A program made the position numbers and the translations under genes. Below, piece after piece: positions 25,194 to 33,734 of a stretch of DNA of 36,225 nucleotides. The DNA is taken from assembly GCA_903873945.1 (NCBI GenBank), contig CAIQQM010000223.1, positions 1-36,225 of the forward strand, read 5' to 3'. The notes beneath the pieces are model-generated. The model was not told the DNA's origin. It ran no database searches and was given only the letters and a program-made list of their open reading frames with translations. The stretch comes from an uncultured Verrucomicrobiota bacterium (lineage in GTDB: Bacteria > Verrucomicrobiota > Verrucomicrobiia > Limisphaerales > UBA8199). Position 1 is the stretch's first letter; every line of letters begins with the position of its first letter.

Positions 25194-25700
25194 ATGCCGA
25201 TTTACGAATATGCCTGCCCGAAATGCCGGGTGATTTTTAATTTCTTGTCGAAGCGGATGGAACCCGACCGTTCTCCGGTCTGTCCCAGGTGCGGTAATAG
25301 GAAAATGAGCAAGCAGATAAGCCGTTTTGCAATGTCGCGTGGGCTGAAGGAGCCGGCGGCAAAAGCCGAAATGGAAACGGGTGGACCCCCGATGCCGGAT
25401 TTCGACGATTCGCGCGTCGAGCGAGCCATGATGGAAATGGAACGGGACATGGAGCACATGGACGAGAACAACCCGAAGCACATGGCTCACATGATGCGGA
25501 AAATGAAGGAGTTGATGCCGCCTGGAACGATGCCGAAAGAGATGGACGTGGCCATCAAACGCCTCGAATCGGGAGAGGATCCCAAGAAGGTGGAGGAAGA
25601 CATGGGAGATCTGCTGGGGGATTTCATGGGCGGGCCGGATGGGGAGGGCGGCCTGGGCGGAGGCGGCTATACTCATGACAGTGGGTTGTATGATTACTGA
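25194..25700 (+). CDS. FmdB-family zinc-ribbon protein with Met-rich C-terminus
   Basis: The 168-residue protein begins with the FmdB zinc ribbon MPIYEYACPKCRVIFNF, a second CPRC at ~30, then a short linker. From about residue 75 it is unusually rich in Met, Glu and His (RAMMEMERDMEHMDE, KHMAHMMRKMKELMPPGTM), predicted helical, and it ends in a Gly-rich tail. FmdB was named from an amide-induced operon; its function remains unclear. The Met/His-rich segment could bind soft metals such as copper, but this is inference. It diverges from deoC; an MFS gene follows after 60 nt. Confidence 0.85.
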   Translation: MPIYEYACPKCRVIFNFLSKRMEPDRSPVCPRCGNRKMSKQISRFAMSRGLKEPAAKAEMETGGPPMPDFDDSRVERAMMEMERDMEHMDENNPKHMAHMMRKMKELMPPGTMPKEMDVAIKRLESGEDPKKVEEDMGDLLGDFMGGPDGEGGLGGGGYTHDSGLYDY

Positions 25701-25760
25701 CGGATGGTGACTGGACCCCAATCACTAATCATCAGTCCCTAACCACACCGCACGCGTTCG

Positions 25761-26933
25761 ATGTTTTCACGCAAGCTCAAGACCGGGTACTTTATTCTCG
25801 AGGGACTGAATTCCTTCGGAACCGTCTATTATTTCTTTTATTTTTACTTTTTCATGCAGAAGGCGTTTGGCTTTGGAAACAAGGCCAACCTGGCGCTGGC
25901 GGCGCTGAACGGGGCGATCTATGCCCTCTCGGCCCTTGGGGGCGGCAAGTTCGCTCAACGCTTCGGATACTTCACCGCGCTTAAACTGGGCTATTCCATC
26001 ATGCTGGTGGCGCTGGCGGCAGGAACTCAGGTTGGTTCAGCGAATGGGCAAATAGCGGTAATGGCTGTAACAATTTTCGGGCTGTGTTTCGTCTGGCCAA
26101 CGCTTGAGGCGCTCATCAGCGAGGGGGAAACGCGGGAGGGCATTCAACACATGATCGGTGTTTATAATGTCGTATGGGCGGCGACAGCCGCCTCGGCGTA
26201 CTTCTCCGGCGGCGCAATGCTGGACCTCCTGGGGCTCAAAAGCCTGTTTTACGTGCCGATGGCCATCATGATCGCACAGCTTGCTTTGACCCTCCGGCTG
26301 GAATCTTCGGCTGGCCCTGTCACGAATGCCCCGGATGACGCGCAACCAGCAGCGGCGAAGCTTTTGGAGCGGCAGCCGGCGGCTAGGGCTAAAAGTTTTC
26401 TGCGGATGGCGTGGTTGGCTAATCCATTCGCTTACATCGCCAACAACACGATGATTGCGTTGATGCCTGGCGTGGCGATGACACTGGGCCTTTCCACGAC
26501 GCTTGCCGGTTTCTGTTGTTCGGTATGGTGTTTTTCGCGCTTGGGCGCGTTTGTGGGGTTATGGCTCTGGACCGGCTGGCATTATCGTTTCCGCTGGCTG
26601 CTCTCCTGCTATGTGGCGCTGATCGCCACTTTTGCCGTCATACTCATGGTGCCGAACCTTGCGGCAGTGGTGCTCGCGCAGGTCGCGTTCGGCGCCGCAA
26701 TGGGGCTGATTTACTACTCGTCGCTTTTTTATTCGATGGACATCGGTGAAACCAAAGGCGAGCACGGGGGCATCCATGAGGCGGCGATCGGTCTGGGCAA
26801 CTTTGCGGGTCCAGCAGTGGGCGCGGCTTCACTGTATTGTCTGCCGAACTGTGCCAACAGCGGGGCATTGGCGGTCAGCGGGCTGCTGGTGCTTGGTCTC
26901 GGAGGGTTGGTGGTGATCTGGCGGAAAGGCTGA
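25761..26933 (+). CDS. MFS transporter
   Basis: This 390-residue protein has about 12 hydrophobic helices. The opening KLKTGYFILEGLNSFGTVYY and loop GGGKFAQRFGYFTALKLGY, a position typical for MFS motif A, place it in the major facilitator superfamily. A central cytoplasmic loop at about 190-215 separates two six-helix halves. The substrate cannot be read from the sequence. The downstream sequence carries the remains of a TPR gene, so a previous operon partner may have been lost. Confidence 0.85.
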   Translation: MFSRKLKTGYFILEGLNSFGTVYYFFYFYFFMQKAFGFGNKANLALAALNGAIYALSALGGGKFAQRFGYFTALKLGYSIMLVALAAGTQVGSANGQIAVMAVTIFGLCFVWPTLEALISEGETREGIQHMIGVYNVVWAATAASAYFSGGAMLDLLGLKSLFYVPMAIMIAQLALTLRLESSAGPVTNAPDDAQPAAAKLLERQPAARAKSFLRMAWLANPFAYIANNTMIALMPGVAMTLGLSTTLAGFCCSVWCFSRLGAFVGLWLWTGWHYRFRWLLSCYVALIATFAVILMVPNLAAVVLAQVAFGAAMGLIYYSSLFYSMDIGETKGEHGGIHEAAIGLGNFAGPAVGAASLYCLPNCANSGALAVSGLLVLGLGGLVVIWRKG

Positions 26934-26934
26934 A

Positions 26935-27294
26935 AGCCTGTTTAAAAATTGCGGGGGTGCTGTTTTCGCAGAAAAGGCTGCGGGGCGAGAACCTCGAGCC
27001 GGCCTGCGTGATGCTCGAAAGAACTGTCAGGCTGGAGCCGAAAAAGACCGCGTTCCTGGACACCCTCTGGGCCTAGTGCTGTTCAAACTGAACCGTCCGC
27101 GGGAGGCATTGGATTATCAGCTTCGGGCCATCGTAAATTCCAGCAAGCCCGACGGTGCAATTTGCGACCATCTTGGCAACAATTATGCCGCGCTCAACCG
27201 GCGGGACCAGGCCGTGGAAGCGTGGCGCAAATCGCTGTTGGTCGAGCCGAACCGGCTGATTTTGGAAAAACCCGGCGATTGGTCCGCTCAATGA
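26935..27294 (+). pseudogene. TPR-protein remnant with frameshift
   Basis: Two frames give adjoining parts of a tetratricopeptide protein. The first reads GENLEPACVMLERTVRLEP...AFLDTLW then stops at 27074. The second, one frame over, continues VLFKLNRPREALDYQLRAI and AVEAWRKSLLVEP to a stop at 27292. Removing a duplicated CT near 27065-27068 (ACCCTCTGGGCC) would restore LDTLGLVLFKLNRPREALDY, the usual TPR reading. No start is visible in the first part, which begins in the MFS end. So this is a truncated and frameshifted gene, or a sequencing error in an already incomplete one. Confidence 0.7.
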
Positions 27295-27302
27295 GCCACA
27301 AG

Positions 27303-27833
27303 TCAGAATTGGCCTTCCTTTTCCTTGAATAGGAGATTGAAAGTCGTCAAGGAGCCGTAGCAGCGGGTGATGTATTGCTGCATCTCCACCTTCTCGCCGT
27401 CCGTCAGGGTTGGATGGGCGTTAATCTTCTGCTCGAGCACTCGCAACTGGTTGCGGACGCCAACCAGTTTGTGAAAGAAAATCTCAAGCGGCACTTCCTT
27501 GGTTTGCAGGGCGGCGTCTGCCGGATGCAAAACCATTTTGCCTTTGTGCCAGCGCAAGCCGAGTTGGTCGACGACTGATTCCGGTTTTTCCAGTCCCAGC
27601 TTGTGAATTGTGGCGTCAACTATTTGTTGCACCAGTTCGCTGAGCGGCATATCCAATCCGCGTACGGCAGCCTGGGGTTCCGCAGGCTCAAGCCCGCTCG
27701 GTTCCGGGGCGACGGTGTGGTTGCCGTCGTTGAACTGGATGTCGGCGGTACCTTCGGAGATTGTTTTCACCACACCCAGGCCGTATTGCGGATGGCGAAC
27801 TCGCATCCCGATGTGCAGAGCTTCGATTTTCAT
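27303..27833 (-). CDS. Conserved hypothetical protein with SH3-like (CarD/UvrD-tail-like) N-terminus
   Basis: The 176-residue protein starts IGMRVRHPQYGLGVVKTISE followed by TADIQFNDGNHTV, a small beta-barrel resembling the HPxFGxGxV fold at the N-terminus of CarD and the C-terminus of UvrD/Rep helicases, which contacts RNA polymerase or DNA. The remaining ~120 residues are helical, with LPLEIFFHKLVGVRNQLRVL-type stretches and a closing TFNLLFKEKEGQF. I do not recognise the helical part. It sits alone, divergent from the deacetylase gene at 28024. A role in nucleic-acid transactions is only a suggestion. Confidence 0.7.
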   Translation of the reverse strand: MKIEALHIGMRVRHPQYGLGVVKTISEGTADIQFNDGNHTVAPEPSGLEPAEPQAAVRGLDMPLSELVQQIVDATIHKLGLEKPESVVDQLGLRWHKGKMVLHPADAALQTKEVPLEIFFHKLVGVRNQLRVLEQKINAHPTLTDGEKVEMQQYITRCYGSLTTFNLLFKEKEGQF

Positions 27834-28023
27834 GGCGCCAACTTAACCGACGTTCCCTCGATTCCGCCACCCCGAAAAGCGGGGTGTGCGGCACCGCCAA
27901 TTGCGCCGATTTTGTTTTGACAAATCCAACTAAAGGATGTGGCATTGGAACCCGGCGCCGCAGACCAGCCGTATCCTGTGGCGGGCTCATGAAAAGGAAT
28001 AACGCCAGCATCGTTGATAAGTA

Positions 28024-28827
28024 ATGCCGAACCAGGCTGCCATCGCAATCGCCGCGCACCCGGATGATATCGAGTTTCAGATGGCCGGGACCCTCCTGTT
28101 GCTGAAGAAGGCGGGCTACGAAACTCATTACCTCAACCTGGCCAGCGGCAACTGCGGCAGCGCCGAATATAACAGCGTGGCCACTCGGGCGATCCGCAAC
28201 ACCGAAGCTCGCGCCGGCGCCAAAATCCTCGGGGCGCAATTTCATCCGGGCTTTTCCGACGACCTGGAAATCATCTACAGCCTGGAGCTTTTGCACTCGT
28301 TGGCAGCCGTCATTCGGGAAGTAAAACCGGCCATCATCCTCACCCATTCACCGCAGGATTACATGGAAGACCACACTGCGACTTGCCGGCTGGCCGTCAC
28401 CGCCGCGTTAGCGCGGGGTATGGGCAACTTTAAAACCGTTCCGGCGCGACCGGTTGGGGATTACAAGGTGACGATTTATCACGCGATGCCGCACGGCTTG
28501 CGCGACGAATTGCATCGTCGCGTCATTCCCGGCGCGTTTGTAAATACCACTTCGGTTCACAAGGCCAAACACGAGGCGCTTGCGGCGCACAAGAGCCAGC
28601 AGGCATGGTTGGATGTCAGCCAGGGTTTGGATTCGCATTTGCTCGCCATGGAAAACATGTCACTTGAGGTTGGGCGGATGTCGAAGCGGTTCAAGCACGC
28701 CGAAGGCTGGCGGCGGCATAACCATCTCGGGTTCTGTGCCCCGCAGGCCGACCCGCTGGCCCAGGCGCTGGGCCGGAAATGCCTGCCCAATAAGGCCTAC
28801 GAGCGGATTCTTGAAGAAGGGTATTAA
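28024..28827 (+). CDS. PIG-L/LmbE-family deacetylase
   Basis: This 267-residue zinc-dependent N-deacetylase has the family metal-site residues: AHPDD (His12, Asp14, Asp15) and THSPQDYMEDHTAT with His117. Relatives include MshB, BshB and GlcNAc-PI deacetylase, which remove acetyl groups from amino-sugar conjugates. The sequence after 150 (VTIYHAMPHGLRDELHRRVI) is characteristic of a subgroup common in Planctomycetes/Verrucomicrobia. Substrate unknown. A TTGACA at 27917-27922 upstream may be a -35 box, though no good -10 follows. No gene is seen in 27834-28023. Confidence 0.9.
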   Translation: MPNQAAIAIAAHPDDIEFQMAGTLLLLKKAGYETHYLNLASGNCGSAEYNSVATRAIRNTEARAGAKILGAQFHPGFSDDLEIIYSLELLHSLAAVIREVKPAIILTHSPQDYMEDHTATCRLAVTAALARGMGNFKTVPARPVGDYKVTIYHAMPHGLRDELHRRVIPGAFVNTTSVHKAKHEALAAHKSQQAWLDVSQGLDSHLLAMENMSLEVGRMSKRFKHAEGWRRHNHLGFCAPQADPLAQALGRKCLPNKAYERILEEGY

Positions 28828-28942
28828 GGATGCGGCGTATTTCCGGAAAACCCTGCCCCGATTCGGAAGCGTAGAGGAGAAACACATTTTCCCGTCGCTT
28901 CCTGCCGGGCTGGATGACGAACGCCACTGAACGATTTTCCTC

Positions 28943-29638
28943 ATGAGCGCGAAGCATTGCAACCGGTTGTCCCACGAACGCGAACTGTGGCAGGGCGGCA
29001 CAACGTTCGTGGCCGGCGTTGACGAAGCCGGTTGTGGTCCGTTGGCGGGGCCGGTGGTCGCCGCCGCGGTGATGTTCCCTTGTGGATGGTCGGGCCCCGG
29101 CATCTGCGCGGAACTTCGCGGGCTCAATGATTCAAAGCAGCTTGCCGCCGGGCAGCGCGAGAAATATTTCTCCGCCATTACCACCCATGCCGGGATTCGG
29201 TGGGCCATCGCGAGTGTGGACGTGGCGATGATCGACAAAATCAACATCCGTCAGGCGGCTTGGCGGGCCATGAGCATGGCCCTGGAGCAATTGGAACCCA
29301 GAGCACAGCACGTGTTGGTTGACGGCCTCAGGATCAAGTGGCTGGCCTATCCCCAAACCGCCCTTGCGCAGGGTGATTCCAAAAGCTACTCCATCGCGGC
29401 GGCAAGCGTTCTCGCCAAGGTCACCCGCGACCGCATGATGCTGGAATTTGACAAGGCTTATCCCGGCTACGGCTTTGCCCAACACAAAGGCTACGGCACG
29501 CCGCAACACTACGCGGCAATCAGCGAGCGCGGGCCGTGCCCCATCCATCGCCGTAGCTTTGCGCCCTTCCGGCCGGTGGCGATGGAGTTGAAGCTTTTTC
29601 CTGCGGAGGAGAATCGATCAGAGAAGAGCCGGGCATGA
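28943..29638 (+). CDS. rnhB: Ribonuclease HII
   Basis: The 231-residue protein cleaves RNA in RNA-DNA hybrids, including single ribonucleotides in DNA. The DEDD catalytic residues are Asp27 and Glu28 in GVDEAGCGPLAGPVVAAAV, Asp127 in VLVDGL and Asp145 in QGDSKSYSIAAASVLAKV. TRDRMM and GYGFAQHKGYGTPQH are also typical. It has ~20 extra N-terminal residues compared with short family members. It overlaps yraN by ATGA at 29635, a gene pair (rnhB-yraN) found in many bacteria. Confidence 0.96.
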   Translation: MSAKHCNRLSHERELWQGGTTFVAGVDEAGCGPLAGPVVAAAVMFPCGWSGPGICAELRGLNDSKQLAAGQREKYFSAITTHAGIRWAIASVDVAMIDKINIRQAAWRAMSMALEQLEPRAQHVLVDGLRIKWLAYPQTALAQGDSKSYSIAAASVLAKVTRDRMMLEFDKAYPGYGFAQHKGYGTPQHYAAISERGPCPIHRRSFAPFRPVAMELKLFPAEENRSEKSRA

Positions 29639-30063
29639 ACCTGTGGGCGCGCATAAAATCCTGGCGGACCAATGCCAAAAAGCCGCTGCACCTTCGTCAC
29701 GGAGAACTCGGGGAGCGCGCGGCCAGAAAGCATCTTAAACACGGCGGCCTGAAGTTCCTCACGGCGAACTTCCGGTCGCCGCGCGGTGAAATTGACTTGG
29801 TCTTTCGCGACAGGGATTGCCTGGTGTTTGTGGAAGTCAAGACGCGCTCTTCGGAGTATTGGGTGCGGCCGGCGGCCGCAGTGGATGCGGACAAACGCCG
29901 CCGCCTTTCACAGGCCGCGCTCGATTACTTGCGCCTGCTCAGGAATCCGCCCGTGAAAATCCGCTTCGACATCGTGGAAGTGCTGCTGCAGGACGGAACC
30001 GTGGGCGAAGTGCGGCATTTGCCGAACACTTTTGCCATGGAGAAGCCACATCGCTACGGGTGA
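29635..30063 (+). CDS. yraN: YraN/UPF0102-family endonuclease-like protein
   Basis: This 142-residue protein has the restriction-endonuclease-like core GELGERAARKHLK, RSPRGEIDLVFRD and CLVFVEVKTRSS, giving the E...D...ExK metal site. It follows rnhB with a 4-nt overlap, as in many bacterial genomes. It ends VRHLPNTFAMEKPHRYG, the typical family tail. The biological role is not settled; links to DNA repair or recombination have been proposed for the family. It converges with the dus gene across 34 nt. Confidence 0.92.
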   Translation: MNLWARIKSWRTNAKKPLHLRHGELGERAARKHLKHGGLKFLTANFRSPRGEIDLVFRDRDCLVFVEVKTRSSEYWVRPAAAVDADKRRRLSQAALDYLRLLRNPPVKIRFDIVEVLLQDGTVGEVRHLPNTFAMEKPHRYG

Positions 30064-30097
30064 GGATCAAGGACTGCAAAACCCCGGGCTTTGGCCC

Positions 30098-31168
30098 TCA
30101 CAATTGCGCGCCGGCCATGAGATCGGTTTCCTTGAGAGCCAGGGCGAAGGGTTCCAGCGGCATTGGTCGGTCGTGATTCAGAAACTCCTCGCACGCGGCG
30201 AAAAATTCGGCCTTGGTCGTGACCCGGCGGATTCGGTGCAGGAACCGGCCCGTCGGTTCAGCCCCTATGGCGAGATAGTTCATGTATTTCTTCATCTTCT
30301 GGACCTGGGCCGGTTCGCGAGCCGGCAGCCCGCAGGTCTTTTCAAAAAGCGCCCGCACATACTCCAGCACGTCCATTCCGCGCGGCACAAAAACAGGCTG
30401 GCCGGTCCGGCGCTGCCGGATTTGCTGAAACAGCCACGGATTGCGAATTGCCCCCCGGCCCACCATCAGCCCCCGCGCGCCGGTGATCCTCAGCACCTCC
30501 AGGGCCTTTTCCGCGGAATAAATGTTGCCATTGGCCAGCACGGGGCATGGCACTTCAGCAACCGCGCGGGCGATGAATTCATAATGCACCTCGCTGCGGT
30601 ACATTTCCTTCACCGTCCGGGCATGCACCGTGAGCAGGTCGATGGAGTGTTTCGCAAAGAGCGGTAGCAGCTCGCCGAAGACTTTGCTCGAATCGAAACC
30701 AAGCCTGGTTTTTACGCTGAATTTTATCCGCACTGCGTCACGCAATGCGCCGAGGATGGCATCCACCTTTTGCGGTTCCCGGAGCAGTCCACCCCCGGCG
30801 CACTTCCGGTATACCACCGGTGCTGGGCAGCCCAGGTTCAAGTCCACCGCCGCAATCGGATACTGCTGCAGTTCGCGGACGGTGCGCACCAGCGCAGGTA
30901 TGTCGTTCCCGATCATCTGCGCGATGACCGGTTTGCCCGTTGGATTATTCGTGATGGACTTGAGGATGTGTTTTTCCAGCCTCGAAGTCGCGTATACGCG
31001 GAAATATTCGGTGAAATAGGCGTCCGCGCCGCCATAGGCCGCAAACATTCGCCAGAAGGCAAGATCGGTTACGTCCTGCATCGGGGCCAGTGCCAGCAGC
31101 GGCTCCGGCCCGGTGAGCGACTTTTCAAACTGTTGGCGAAAATTCATCCTGGCGAGCTTGGAAATCAT
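30098..31168 (-). CDS. tRNA-dihydrouridine synthase
   Basis: This 356-residue FMN-dependent enzyme reduces uridine to dihydrouridine in tRNA. APMQDVTDLAFWRMFA starts the TIM barrel, AVDLNLGCPAPVVYRKCAGG contains the catalytic Cys114, and KTRLGF, LTVHARTVKEMY and VLANGNIYSAEKALEVL are family motifs. MVGRGAIRNPWLF binds FMN phosphate. It cannot be assigned firmly to DusA, B or C. The ATG at 31168 directly follows the stop of the methyltransferase (TAGATG), so both are probably translated together; Met8 at 31147 is an alternative start. Confidence 0.93.
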   Translation of the reverse strand: MISKLARMNFRQQFEKSLTGPEPLLALAPMQDVTDLAFWRMFAAYGGADAYFTEYFRVYATSRLEKHILKSITNNPTGKPVIAQMIGNDIPALVRTVRELQQYPIAAVDLNLGCPAPVVYRKCAGGGLLREPQKVDAILGALRDAVRIKFSVKTRLGFDSSKVFGELLPLFAKHSIDLLTVHARTVKEMYRSEVHYEFIARAVAEVPCPVLANGNIYSAEKALEVLRITGARGLMVGRGAIRNPWLFQQIRQRRTGQPVFVPRGMDVLEYVRALFEKTCGLPAREPAQVQKMKKYMNYLAIGAEPTGRFLHRIRRVTTKAEFFAACEEFLNHDRPMPLEPFALALKETDLMAGAQL

Positions 31169-32119
31169 CTAGCTGAACTGCTGGTGCGCCTGCAACTTTT
31201 CCCACGTCTCCGCCAAAAGGGGCGCTTGGCGATAGGCCGGTTCCCACATCGGTTCGGCGCTGGAGGAACGGCGGGCGCGCTGCAGCCATTTCCGGTCAAG
31301 CGGCTCGGAAAGCAAATCCAGTGTGTTTGCGGCGATGGTCGTTTCCTCCTTTTCGCCCGTCGCGTGTCCAACCCCGACAAAAAAACCGGCGAGCAGCAGT
31401 GTGACCCGCAGCATCGTGCTGCGCGAATAGGTTGGCAGGGCGCAGGGACGGCGCGGGTCCAGGAGCCGGAAAAGTCCGGAAAAGAGCGGTTGGGTCCACA
31501 TCGCGGGATTTTTCGCGGGCGAGAATGCGTCAAACATGATCGCATGGGGCTTGGCGATTCTCTGCGCCGCCGTTTGCGCCAGCAAGGTTGGAAAGTCGGC
31601 AAGGTGCAGCTCCCAGTCAACCCTTTGCCCGCCCTCCTCGAACGAGACTTTGCGCCCGGCGATGAACTGCTGGAGTTGGCCTTCGTAGCCGCCCAGGTAG
31701 CCGAGCGTGTCGGTGTGTTGCAACGCGAATTCCAACGGTTCGAGAGTATGGTCAAAGCTGATAATGCGAATGGAGCACTGAATTGCCCGTGTTGCCCGCA
31801 CAACCGTAAGCGCGTTTGCCCCCGCGCCGAGCCCGACATCCCAGATCACAAAATCTCCCGTGTGTTGTTTTAGGCGCTCAATCAGGCGAAGCTGCCGGAC
31901 GTACAGCGCCTCCGCCTCCGCTACCGGTCCAATGACCGGGTGAAATGTTTCGCCATGGGCCAGCGAATGAACGCTGTGCACTCCCGGCGCAATTTTGACG
32001 ATGCGGTAGCCGGTGGTTGGTGGCTGGGAACAAGTGGCCGGGGAGCGGGTAGTTGGGACCTGGCCGGTTTGAAGAGAAGGCTGGCCGGGAGTGCCTGTGT
32101 TGTTGAGGCTGGAACTCAC
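31169..32119 (-). CDS. MnmC-like SAM-dependent methyltransferase (Methyltransf_30)
   Basis: The 316-residue protein has the MnmC/DUF752 methyltransferase core: HPVIGPVAEAEALYV, the SAM-binding FVIWDVGLGAGANALTVV, FDAFSPAKNPAMWTQPLFSG and TYSRSTMLRVTLLLAGFFVG then TGEKEETTIAA. In MnmC this domain finishes the mnm5 modification of tRNA wobble uridine; the FAD domain is missing here. The first ~37 residues are low-complexity Ser/Thr/Pro, so the true start may be downstream of the GTG at 32119. It neighbours dus, suggesting a tRNA-modification pair. Confidence 0.88.
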   Translation of the reverse strand: MSSSLNNTGTPGQPSLQTGQVPTTRSPATCSQPPTTGYRIVKIAPGVHSVHSLAHGETFHPVIGPVAEAEALYVRQLRLIERLKQHTGDFVIWDVGLGAGANALTVVRATRAIQCSIRIISFDHTLEPLEFALQHTDTLGYLGGYEGQLQQFIAGRKVSFEEGGQRVDWELHLADFPTLLAQTAAQRIAKPHAIMFDAFSPAKNPAMWTQPLFSGLFRLLDPRRPCALPTYSRSTMLRVTLLLAGFFVGVGHATGEKEETTIAANTLDLLSEPLDRKWLQRARRSSSAEPMWEPAYRQAPLLAETWEKLQAHQQFS

Positions 32120-32185
32120 TCAAATGACTTTATGGAAGAAGATTCGGAATGCAAGTGTTGCACTCCTCGAGCCGCGTCCTTCTCC

Positions 32186-32216
32186 AAAAAATCCGTGTTT
32201 AATCAATGGCTGCTAA
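32186..32216 (+). repeat. Dispersed 'AATCCGTGTTTAATCA' repeat, copy A
   Basis: AAAAAATCCGTGTTTAATCA then ATGGCTGCTAA recurs with small changes at 33492-33528 and 35309-35362. It is intergenic, between two minus-strand genes. Confidence 0.6.
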
Positions 32217-32274
32217 GACCGGGATGGACGGAATCAACCGGGGCCCGCCCCCTGACGGCCCCCGGTGATTAAGC

Positions 32275-33363
32275 TCACAGCTGCTTCATCGCGTTGTCCA
32301 GCGCCGCGTAGAGCTGGCTCATCGTCGCTTCCGTCTCATCGCCCATGTTGGAGATGCGGAACGTCGTTCCCTTGATCTTGCCGTAGCCGCCGTCGATGAG
32401 GAATCCCTGGTCCTTCACCAGCTTTTGCAGCTTCGGCACATCCACAATGCGTCCGCCGGGTCTGGCTCCGTTGCTGATGCAGGTGAGCGTGACCGACTCG
32501 AACCCCTTCTCCGGGTAGAGTGTGAAGCCGTGTTTGGCCGCCCAGTCGCGGGTCATTTGATTCGTCTTGCGATGACGCGCATAACGCGCCTCCAGGCCTT
32601 CGGTCAGCATGTCTTCCAGCTTCGATTCCAACGCGTAAACATGCCCGATGCTCGGCGTGCTCGGGGTCATGTTCTGTTCGGCGTTCTTCTGGAACTCCAC
32701 GAAGTCGAAATAATACCCGCGGTCCTTCATCGTCGCCGCCTTCGCCAGCGCTGCCGGCGAGCACGCGAACACCGCCAGGCCGGGCGGCATGGCAAAGGCC
32801 TTTTGCGTCCCGGCCAGCAGCACATCGATGCTCAGCTCGTCAAACTTGATCGGCACCGCGCTCAGCGAGCTGACCGCGTCAACGATGAACAGTACGTCTG
32901 GGTACTTTTTCTTCAGCGCCGCAATTTCGGCGAGGGGGCTCATCACCCCGGTCGAGGTCTCGTTATGAATGAGCGTCAGCGCGTCGAATTGCCCGGTCGC
33001 CAATTTCTTGTCCACCTCGGCCCCGCGAATCGGGGAGCCCCAGGGCACTTGCAGCGCCTCGGCTTCTTTGCCGCAGCGCTTGGACACATCGAGCCATTTG
33101 TCCGAAAATGCGCCGCACATGCAGTTGAGGACTTTCTTGGACACCAGGTTGCGGATGGCTCCCTCCATCACGCCCCATGCCGATGACGTGCTCAGGTAAA
33201 CCAATTGCTTGGTGTAGAGCAGTTGTTGGAGTTGCGGTTGAATTTTCGCGCAGAGATCTTTGAAGCCTTGGCCCCGATGCCCGATCATGGGCGAACGGAA
33301 AGCGCGCAGGGTTTTGTCACTGACCTCAATTGGTCCGGGAATATGTAGTTTTACGTGTGCCAT
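32275..33363 (-). CDS. Class V aminotransferase (serine-pyruvate/alanine-glyoxylate type)
   Basis: The 362-residue PLP enzyme begins KLHIPGPIEVSDKTLRAF, has TSSAWGVMEGAIRNL, IHNETSTGVMSPL, VDAVSSLSAVPIKFDELSID and the PLP Lys188 in LLAGTQKAFAMPPGLAVF. It ends GGYGKIKGTTFRISNMGD. These fit the serine:pyruvate/alanine:glyoxylate aminotransferase family, which includes the PucG and archaeal phosphoserine-type enzymes. It could work in serine or glycine metabolism. It stands alone between a repeat-containing interval at 32120-32274 and one at 33364-33734. Confidence 0.92.
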   Translation of the reverse strand: MAHVKLHIPGPIEVSDKTLRAFRSPMIGHRGQGFKDLCAKIQPQLQQLLYTKQLVYLSTSSAWGVMEGAIRNLVSKKVLNCMCGAFSDKWLDVSKRCGKEAEALQVPWGSPIRGAEVDKKLATGQFDALTLIHNETSTGVMSPLAEIAALKKKYPDVLFIVDAVSSLSAVPIKFDELSIDVLLAGTQKAFAMPPGLAVFACSPAALAKAATMKDRGYYFDFVEFQKNAEQNMTPSTPSIGHVYALESKLEDMLTEGLEARYARHRKTNQMTRDWAAKHGFTLYPEKGFESVTLTCISNGARPGGRIVDVPKLQKLVKDQGFLIDGGYGKIKGTTFRISNMGDETEATMSQLYAALDNAMKQL

Positions 33364-33491
33364 ATCTTTTATATTTAAGAAATGGTTTACAAACGTGTCG
33401 CGGAATGCAAGGAAGTTTTATCCATAGTGCGGTCGTTTTCTGGCAGTTTCCGGCAATCTCAGGCAGCGCGCCGCCCGATTTGCCCCCTCCC

Positions 33492-33575
33492 GTGAAAAAA
33501 TCCGTGTTCAATCAGTGGCCAAACTTCCCTTCCCCTCTGTGAAATCTGTGCAATCTGTGGCTAAAATTCTGTTCC
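33492..33575 (+). repeat. Dispersed repeats, copies B and C, upstream of the secreted protein gene
   Basis: 33492-33528 reads GTGAAAAAATCCGTGTTCAA then TCAGTGGCCAAACTTCC, and 33537-33575 reads CTGTGAAATCTGTGCAATCT then GTGGCTAAAATTCTGTTCC. Both recur, in the opposite order, downstream of the next gene (35309-35362 and 35254-35286). The interval 33364-33734 holds these repeats and the 72-bp repeat, and no gene. Confidence 0.7.
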
Positions 33576-33585
33576 GGCTTTTCCC

Positions 33586-33657
33586 CATCCCCGCTGTAGC
33601 GGCGGGTATCCTGCCTGCCGTAGCCGGCGGTATCCCTGCCGCCCGGCCTTCAGTCCA
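33586..33657 (+). repeat. 72-bp GC-rich repeat, copy 1
   Basis: It is identical to 35121-35192 except for two T/C changes, an exact-length match of 72 bp. Inside are two related units, GTAGCGGCGGGTATCCTGCC and GTAGCCGGCGGTATCCCTGC, and a CCGC-TGTA-GCGG stem-loop. It is probably a dispersed non-coding repeat of this lineage. Confidence 0.85.
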
Positions 33658-33734
33658 ATCCTCATCATCAGAATCAATGGTTCTGCTTATTTTTCGATTC
33701 CCCACCTCGAGGCGCTTTGGAGTAAGCTCGTAGC

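Noticed and set aside
30060..30107. GTGAGG...CCTCAC hairpin between yraN and dus as a shared terminator
   Set aside because: Only six base pairs with a very long loop and no U tract on either strand.
30770..31873. 367-codon plus-strand frame antisense to dus and the MnmC-like gene
   Set aside because: It spans two well-recognised minus-strand genes and is compositionally biased (Arg/Gly).
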